Shown here in pieces: positions 6,145 to 10,207 of a DNA stretch of 10,207 nt. Below the pieces are notes generated by a model. That model searched no databases. It saw only the letters and a list, made by a program, of their open reading frames with translations, and was not told the DNA's origin. Location of the stretch: the NCBI GenBank assembly GCA_021152595.1, contig JAGKVC010000131.1, positions 1 through 10,207 on the forward strand, read 5' to 3'. Within the stretch, counting starts at the first letter, position 1. Every line of letters begins with the position of its first letter. A program made the position numbers and the translations under genes. The DNA comes from Clostridia bacterium (GTDB lineage: Bacteria > Bacillota > Clostridia > Oscillospirales > Ruminococcaceae).

Positions 6145-7554
6145 ATGAAGGTACGTTTGGATGACCGGCAGCGCGGCATAGCGAGAACCGCTGTCTGGGT
6201 CTTCTCCGTCTGCCTGCTGATTGGCATTGCAGCATGGAGATGGTCCGCACTGGTTGCCGTGCTTCGCAAGGTGATTTCCGTGCTTTCCCCGATCCTCGCC
6301 GGATTGGTGCTTTCCTATCTGATGAATCCGCTTCAGGAGTGGCTCGAGGTTAAATTCGGCAAGCTCACTGATAAAAAGCAGCCGCATCCGCGCCTGAAGC
6401 GCGCACTTTCCGTCTCTGCAACAATCCTGATTCTGCTTGCCGCGATTGTCGGACTCGTTGCAGCGATCGTGCCGGAGCTGATCTCCAGCATCAAAAACCT
6501 GCTGGTCAATCTGCCGGAATATCTGACCAACATGACCGACTGGATCAATGCGCATATTGCGACACTCAAGGACGATCAGCCGCAGCTTTACAGCCTGCTG
6601 ACGAACATCTGGGATACGGCTCTCAACACAGCCAATAATTTCGCCGATCAGTTTGAGCCCAAGCTCGACAATATTGCCAGCGGCGGCGCTGATCTGATTT
6701 CGACGCTGACCTCCAGTGCCGTCTCCGTATTCAAGTGGATCACGAATTTCCTCTTCGGCATCATTATCACGATCTACCTGCTCTATAATAAAGAGAAGTA
6801 CCTTGCACAGGCACGCAAGCTGCTCTATGCGCTGCTGCCGGAATCAAAGGTTCATACGTTCCTGCGGATCGGTTCGCATGTCAGCTATAAGTTCATGCAC
6901 TTCCTTTCCGGCAAGACGCTGGATTCCCTGATTATCGGCCTGCTCTGCTTCATCGGTCTGACAATCCTCAATATGCCCTATATCACGCTGATTTCGATTC
7001 TGGTCGGTGTGACCAATATCATTCCGTTTTTCGGCCCGATCTTCGGTGCTGTTCCGAGCGGACTGCTGATTCTGCTCTCTGAGCCGCGCAAGGTCATCCC
7101 GTTTGTGATTTTCATTCTTGTTTTGCAGCAGTTTGACGGAAACTTCCTCGGTCCGAAGATTGTCGGCGATTCACTCGGACTGCCGATGTTCTGGACGCTC
7201 TTTGCGATCACGGTCGGCGGCGGCATCTTCGGATTTATCGGCATGGTTGCCTTTGTACCGATTTTCGCTGCGGTCTATACGCTGCTTTCCGATTTTCTCA
7301 GCGAGCAACTTCATAAAAAAGGTCTGCCTGCCGATACGGAAGCCTATATGACAAATGAAATACACCATATCACAGCAGAAAAAGCTGCCTCTTCGCCTGA
7401 TTCCTTTGAACCGGAACCGAAGGTAACGGAACAAGCGATATGGCATCCGGAAGAACCGGAAGAGAAATATATCCCCGTTCCGGTTGAGGAGCTTGCCGAC
7501 CGCGCCGAAGCAGAAAGTGAGGCACAGCATGACAACGGAAGCAATCAGCCCTGA
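6145..7554 (+). CDS. AI-2E family transporter-like membrane protein (YtvI/PerM type)
   Basis: This is a polytopic membrane protein of the AI-2E/PerM permease family, members of which are linked to export of small molecules or to sodium/proton exchange; the substrate here is unknown. The 469 residues show hydrophobic segments at about 14-33, 41-61, 87-110, 197-213, 258-275, 277-312, 316-330 and 347-383. The middle loop (111-196) is long and partly amphipathic. Family hallmarks are PFFGPIFGAVP at 294-304 and DGNFLGPKIVGDSLGL at 331-346, followed by the Gly-rich segment VGGGIFGFIG. The C-terminal tail from about 390 is about 80 residues, acidic and Pro-rich, and longer than in many members. The ATG at 6145 is preceded by AAAGGATG about 11 bases upstream. 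The 3' end overlaps the next gene by 26 bases, so the two are probably cotranscribed and coupled. Confidence 0.88.
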   Translation: MKVRLDDRQRGIARTAVWVFSVCLLIGIAAWRWSALVAVLRKVISVLSPILAGLVLSYLMNPLQEWLEVKFGKLTDKKQPHPRLKRALSVSATILILLAAIVGLVAAIVPELISSIKNLLVNLPEYLTNMTDWINAHIATLKDDQPQLYSLLTNIWDTALNTANNFADQFEPKLDNIASGGADLISTLTSSAVSVFKWITNFLFGIIITIYLLYNKEKYLAQARKLLYALLPESKVHTFLRIGSHVSYKFMHFLSGKTLDSLIIGLLCFIGLTILNMPYITLISILVGVTNIIPFFGPIFGAVPSGLLILLSEPRKVIPFVIFILVLQQFDGNFLGPKIVGDSLGLPMFWTLFAITVGGGIFGFIGMVAFVPIFAAVYTLLSDFLSEQLHKKGLPADTEAYMTNEIHHITAEKAASSPDSFEPEPKVTEQAIWHPEEPEEKYIPVPVEELADRAEAESEAQHDNGSNQP

Positions 7555-8509
7555 GCTGCATACTCAGACTGAGTTTATTCGCACACTGCGCAAAAAAATC
7601 CGTCTCAGATATCTGCTTGTATTTTTCTGCTGGTTCGGCGTGATCTGCGGTATCTCTGCGATGATCTGCATTGCGGGGAATGTACCGGCGGATTTTGTCG
7701 GCGGCGTGTTCGCCGGCGTAACATTCTTCGGATTCCTCATTGTCCTGTTTGTGCTTCAATTCATGCTGGGAAAGCAGGAACGAGCCATCAACAGCGATTC
7801 GCGGCTGATGCCGTCTGATGCGCAGACGCTCAATGCGTGGTTCGCATCCGACCGTATCTATAATGAAAAGATGTATCTTCTGGAGCGCGAGCGGAAAAAC
7901 CTGCTTCTGCTCGGATTCATCTTCTTTCCGCTCCTGATTCCGCTTTTCATCCTCTCTGAAATCAACTACCGGTATCAGATCAGGGCACTCGGGCTGCATC
8001 CCGGCTCTCCTGCCAATGCGCTTTGCTCCTTCGCAAAGAAGCGCAAGGACAGCTGCACGCTCGCCGCGGCATGTATCCTTTTATTCTCGCTTTTCTTCTT
8101 TCTCTTCAATGCGATGTTCGGATTTACTGCGCGCAGCAAAGTATCCTCACTGAATTCAACCGCGCGATACCTCTATCAGACCGCCTGCACCTATCAGGCG
8201 GATCTCGATTATGCCGATCAGGATTACAGGCTCGAAACAACAATCTTCAATCTGGGGGCACCGGAACGGAACACCGAGTTCTATAAATGTTTACAAAAAT
8301 ACTTTAACGATGCCGACCGGATCAATTTTGCCATTATCTGTGACGAAAACGGCACAGTCTGCGGTGCCGTCTGTGCAAACAAAGGTCATGAGATCACAGA
8401 ATATGATCTGACACATTTTCAGGCACCGGATGAACAGTACCAAAAAATGAGTTCCCTGTTTCATAACAAAGAAGTTGTCGCAAATTATATTGCACCGCCG
8501 GAGGGATGA
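7529..8509 (+). CDS. Membrane protein of unknown function with C-terminal pilin-like domain (paralogue A)
   Basis: I do not recognise a named family. The 326-residue product has a charged N-terminus and hydrophobic segments at about 29-49, 57-80, 124-144 and 178-200. A soluble C-terminal domain (201-326) follows. Residues 178-326 align with the next gene: INFAIICDENGTVCGAV (265-281) matches INYAIICDDAGIVKGAL, and MSSLFHNKEVVANY (307-320) matches MKSLFHHKDAVSSY. Basic residues KKRK (170-173) precede the last TM, suggesting that the soluble domain lies outside. With four simple TM spans and an inside N-terminus it would instead be inside, so the third segment may be a hairpin. The start ATG at 7529 has GTGAGG six bases upstream. 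ATG at 7484 also lies in this frame but has no comparable RBS and would deepen the overlap with the permease gene. Confidence 0.8.
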   Translation: MTTEAISPELHTQTEFIRTLRKKIRLRYLLVFFCWFGVICGISAMICIAGNVPADFVGGVFAGVTFFGFLIVLFVLQFMLGKQERAINSDSRLMPSDAQTLNAWFASDRIYNEKMYLLERERKNLLLLGFIFFPLLIPLFILSEINYRYQIRALGLHPGSPANALCSFAKKRKDSCTLAAACILLFSLFFFLFNAMFGFTARSKVSSLNSTARYLYQTACTYQADLDYADQDYRLETTIFNLGAPERNTEFYKCLQKYFNDADRINFAIICDENGTVCGAVCANKGHEITEYDLTHFQAPDEQYQKMSSLFHNKEVVANYIAPPEG

Positions 8510-8535
8510 CCGCGCTTTATGGGGCGTTCACAGCG

Positions 8536-8541
8536 AGGAGG
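8536..8541 (+). promoter_or_regulatory. Shine-Dalgarno site that sets the start of paralogue B
   Basis: AGGAGG is a perfect ribosome binding site six bases before ATG at 8548. The in-frame ATG at 8506 lacks such a site and overlaps the end of the previous gene, so 8548 is the better start. Confidence 0.85.
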
Positions 8542-8547
8542 ACATCA

Positions 8548-9069
8548 ATGGAAGAAGATTTTACAGAAAACGACGAATATGCATTGCTGTCACGCAGGCG
8601 GAAAACCGGTTTCGGCTGTCTGATCGCTGCCGTTTTCTGCATCTGCTTCTGCCTGTTCATGGTTTCCGCCGGATACGGCTATACCGCGAACGCACGCGCC
8701 AAAACGCTGTATTCCAAAGCGAAAAGCGTCTATCTCGCTGCCGCAGCTTATCAGGATGAATTGCTGCAGGCAAACGAAGCGCATCAGTTCACCACAGTCA
8801 TCGTGAATCAGTCTGATCGCCGCGCAGAGAACATGCTGCATCAGGGGATATACCGGTATTATACGGATATCGAAGAAATCAACTATGCGATTATCTGCGA
8901 TGATGCCGGAATTGTCAAGGGTGCGCTCGTCTCTCAAAGAGCGCTCACGCCGTCCGATCTGGTCAATCTGCAATCCTTTGAAGAACAGCGCGAACTGATG
9001 AAATCGCTGTTTCATCACAAGGACGCAGTCAGCAGCTACAATCTCGGCATCAAGCCGCCGGGATACTGA
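8548..9069 (+). CDS. Single-TM protein of unknown function with pilin-like layout (paralogue B)
   Basis: The 173-residue product has an acidic start, a basic cluster RRRK (16-19), one hydrophobic segment (about 21-42), then an amphipathic Ala/Tyr-rich helix (AKTLYSKAKSVYLAAAAYQ, 51-69). A small mixed domain runs to the end and contains INYAIICDDAGIVKGAL (111-127) and MKSLFHHKDAVSSY (151-164). It is paralogous to the last third of the preceding gene, which begins 38 bases upstream after a short gap. The basic cluster followed by T-G-F and a hydrophobic helix recalls the type IV prepilin cleavage site (G then F), but the usual Glu at position +5 is replaced by Ile, so processing is doubtful. 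The topology would be N-in, C-out. The closing residues are Gly/Pro-rich (GIKPPGY). The function is unknown. Confidence 0.78.
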   Translation: MEEDFTENDEYALLSRRRKTGFGCLIAAVFCICFCLFMVSAGYGYTANARAKTLYSKAKSVYLAAAAYQDELLQANEAHQFTTVIVNQSDRRAENMLHQGIYRYYTDIEEINYAIICDDAGIVKGALVSQRALTPSDLVNLQSFEEQRELMKSLFHHKDAVSSYNLGIKPPGY

Positions 9070-9119
9070 TGATCCGTCATTCCGCCGAATCTACTACTTA
9101 TCAACAGGAGTGATTTGCC

Positions 9120-9854
9120 ATGCCAAATCAGAATTTCAATGACGAACAGAACATTATTGACGTCGCCTACCAGACAGCAACCGATGAGGAGCTTTTCGGC
9201 TCGCAGACACAGGCACAGCCGCAGCAGCACACCGCCGATGAAAATGAGGAAGCGCTTGAGGAGCTTGCGCGTGAGGTCATGCTTGATCCGGAGCGGTGCT
9301 TCTGCCGGAACTGCGGTCAGCCGATCTATCGGAATGCGAGCGTCTGCGTGCATTGTCACTATGTCGTCAATCCGGTCGCATTGCAGCAGGGACAGCGCCT
9401 CGTCCGCGCAAGACGCGAGAAATACGAAAGCAGCAAGCTGACGCGTATTCAGCGGTTTGTTCACAACCTCACCGGCATTGACCTCGAGCCGGATTCCCAG
9501 AAGCAGCGCTGGGCGGTCCGAAAGCAGGATTATCACTACCAGACGACAGGCCGTCAGGTCTATTGCACAAACTGCGGCTGTATCGTCGATCCGAATGCGA
9601 CCGTCTGCGTCAACTGCAATTATGTCCTGAATCCGCTTGCACTGCGCCGCGCCCAGCTCGCGCTCCGCGACAAAAAAGCGAAGGTCACGCGCAAGGAGCT
9701 GATTCTCTCTGCGCTGATTCCCGGCCACGGCTTCAAGCTGAGCAAGCGTTACAAAGCAAACCGTCCGCAGGTCGCAAAGCCCTGTCTCATCGCCGGACTT
9801 GCCAATACCGCCGCGCTTGTCATTGCTGCCCTGCTGTTTTTTGCATCTCTCTGA
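9120..9854 (+). CDS. Double zinc-ribbon protein with C-terminal transmembrane segment
   Basis: The 244-residue product begins with an acidic, Gln-rich, probably disordered stretch (1-55). Two zinc ribbons follow. The first uses C62/C65 and C76/C79 (CRNC and CVHC), the second C149/C152 and C163/C166 (CTNC and CVNC). Each is followed by a similar basic helix (VVNPVALQQGQRL at 82-94, VLNPLALRRAQLA at 169-181), so the unit is an internal tandem duplication about 87 residues apart. The C-terminus has SALIPGHGF near 197-205 and a hydrophobic span at about 221-243. The PGHGF-type motif before the TM resembles a worn TM2-like or zinc-ribbon membrane protein arrangement; this is inference. The start is supported by AGGAG nine bases upstream. 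It lies 50 bases after paralogue B and immediately before the operon terminator. The zinc ribbons probably face the cytoplasm and bind protein or nucleic acid. Confidence 0.82.
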   Translation: MPNQNFNDEQNIIDVAYQTATDEELFGSQTQAQPQQHTADENEEALEELAREVMLDPERCFCRNCGQPIYRNASVCVHCHYVVNPVALQQGQRLVRARREKYESSKLTRIQRFVHNLTGIDLEPDSQKQRWAVRKQDYHYQTTGRQVYCTNCGCIVDPNATVCVNCNYVLNPLALRRAQLALRDKKAKVTRKELILSALIPGHGFKLSKRYKANRPQVAKPCLIAGLANTAALVIAALLFFASL

Positions 9855-9860
9855 ATACCC

Positions 9861-9892
9861 AAAAGCCGCAAACACTGATTTGCGGCTTTTTT
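9861..9892 (+). terminator. Strong intrinsic terminator closing the AI-2E permease operon
   Basis: A 12-bp perfect stem pairs 9861-9872 (AAAAGCCGCAAA) with 9879-9890 (TTTGCGGCTTTT) around a 6-base loop, and the T-run extends to 9892. It lies six bases after the zinc-ribbon gene stop. The A-run on its left arm would also give a T-run on the minus strand, so it could work in both directions. Confidence 0.93.
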
Positions 9893-9915
9893 ATCTGCAC
9901 TTTTTGCACAGGATA

Positions 9916-9944
9916 TTGACTTTTTTGATTTCATGTAGTAAAAT
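9916..9944 (+). promoter_or_regulatory. Sigma-A-type promoter for the RimK-like gene
   Basis: TTGACT (9916-9921) and TAAAAT (9939-9944) are each one base off consensus with a 17-base spacer, and the orientation points to the gene at 10004. The leader would be about 50 bases. The promoter starts 24 bases after the terminator, so this is a separate transcription unit. Confidence 0.75.
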
Positions 9945-10003
9945 ATAGAAGAAAGGCATTTCTTGCCGAAAGAACGATACGATTCGGATACGGAGGAATC
10001 ATC

Positions 10004-10207
10004 ATGGAGATCTATAACGGCTGGCTGATCGTCAACAGCTACTACAATCCTGCAAAGTTCAATTCGCTTTATCGTGTACTTGAGGAATCCGCAGAAAAAG
10101 CAGGTCTGCATTTTTCCAAGTGGACTTCCGATCAGCGCCCGACGGTTGTCGGCTCTCAGGCAAAGGAGCCGAAGCCGAAATTTGTCCTGTTCTGGGATAA
10201 GGATATT
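10004..10207 (+). CDS. Probable RimK-like ATP-grasp ligase, N-terminal part (cut by window end)
   Basis: Sixty-eight codons are present and the frame is still open at the window edge. The product starts MEIYNGWLIVNSYYNPAKF, continues with a helix (YRVLEESAEKAGL), and reaches KFVLFWDKDI. This layout matches the pre-ATP-grasp domain of RimK-family alpha-L-glutamate ligase-like proteins of Firmicutes: a short beta strand with IVNSY, a helix, then a strand ending FWDKD. The ATP-binding core, which would show the ligase motifs, lies outside the window, so the substrate cannot be given. The start is supported by GGAGG (9992-9996) seven bases upstream and by the promoter before it. Confidence 0.6.
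   Translation, partial: MEIYNGWLIVNSYYNPAKFNSLYRVLEESAEKAGLHFSKWTSDQRPTVVGSQAKEPKPKFVLFWDKDI

Noticed and set aside
5992..6555. Minus-strand open frame across the AI-2E gene start and intergenic region
   Set aside because: It covers the permease start and the promoter region and has shadow-like composition. No family similarity was seen.
9036..9875. Minus-strand open frame opposite the zinc-ribbon gene
   Set aside because: The plus-strand product has paired zinc ribbons, an RBS and a terminator. The opposite frame would run through the terminator stem and shows no motif.
9949..9967. Small hairpins in the leader of the RimK-like gene
   Set aside because: Stems of only four to six bases, mostly A/T, in a short leader. 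Expected by chance.

Overview
The window looks like a chromosomal segment of a moderately GC-rich Firmicute, most likely a Ruminococcus-type member of the Oscillospiraceae. The evidence is strong purine-rich Shine-Dalgarno sites, a PcrA-type helicase with a family-typical insertion, a Thr-rich extracytoplasmic linker, and AT-rich intergenic regions with sigma-A-like promoters. This placement is inferred from sequence style, not from a marker gene. No tRNA, rRNA, CRISPR array, insertion sequence or phage gene is visible.

Left arm, minus strand, read from 5946 down to 1. A promoter (-35 at 5946-5941, -10 at 5923-5918) drives a leader of about 100 nt with a perfect 8-bp inverted repeat. Then follow the UvrD/PcrA helicase (3419-5812), a five-TM protein with a large extracytoplasmic part (2058-3422), xylulokinase XylB (344-1867), and the N-terminal part of a probable CPBP-family membrane protein running off the window (1-347). 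The frame of the five-TM gene stops at 2058, but another frame stays open from 2100 to 1864, reads like protein, and ends in a 4-base ATGA overlap with xylB. The five-TM protein is therefore probably longer, interrupted by a one-base frameshift. If so, all three junctions in this operon are 4-base stop/start overlaps (ATGA, ATGA, GTGA).

Centre. A divergent AT-rich region (5813-6144) separates the two operons.

Right arm, plus strand. Four closely packed genes run from 6145 to 9854: an AI-2E family permease-like protein, a four-hydrophobic-segment protein (7529-8509), a single-TM protein (8548-9069) paralogous to the C-terminal third of the previous one, and a double zinc-ribbon protein with a C-terminal TM segment (9120-9854). 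A strong intrinsic terminator (9861-9892) closes the operon. The paralogous domain has a pilin-like layout: basic residues, a hydrophobic helix, an amphipathic Ala/Tyr helix, then a small beta-rich tail. These three proteins are the most likely place for an undescribed membrane system, but nothing here proves a function.

Right edge. A good promoter (9916-9944) and RBS lead into the N-terminus of a RimK-like ATP-grasp ligase at 10004, cut by the window end.
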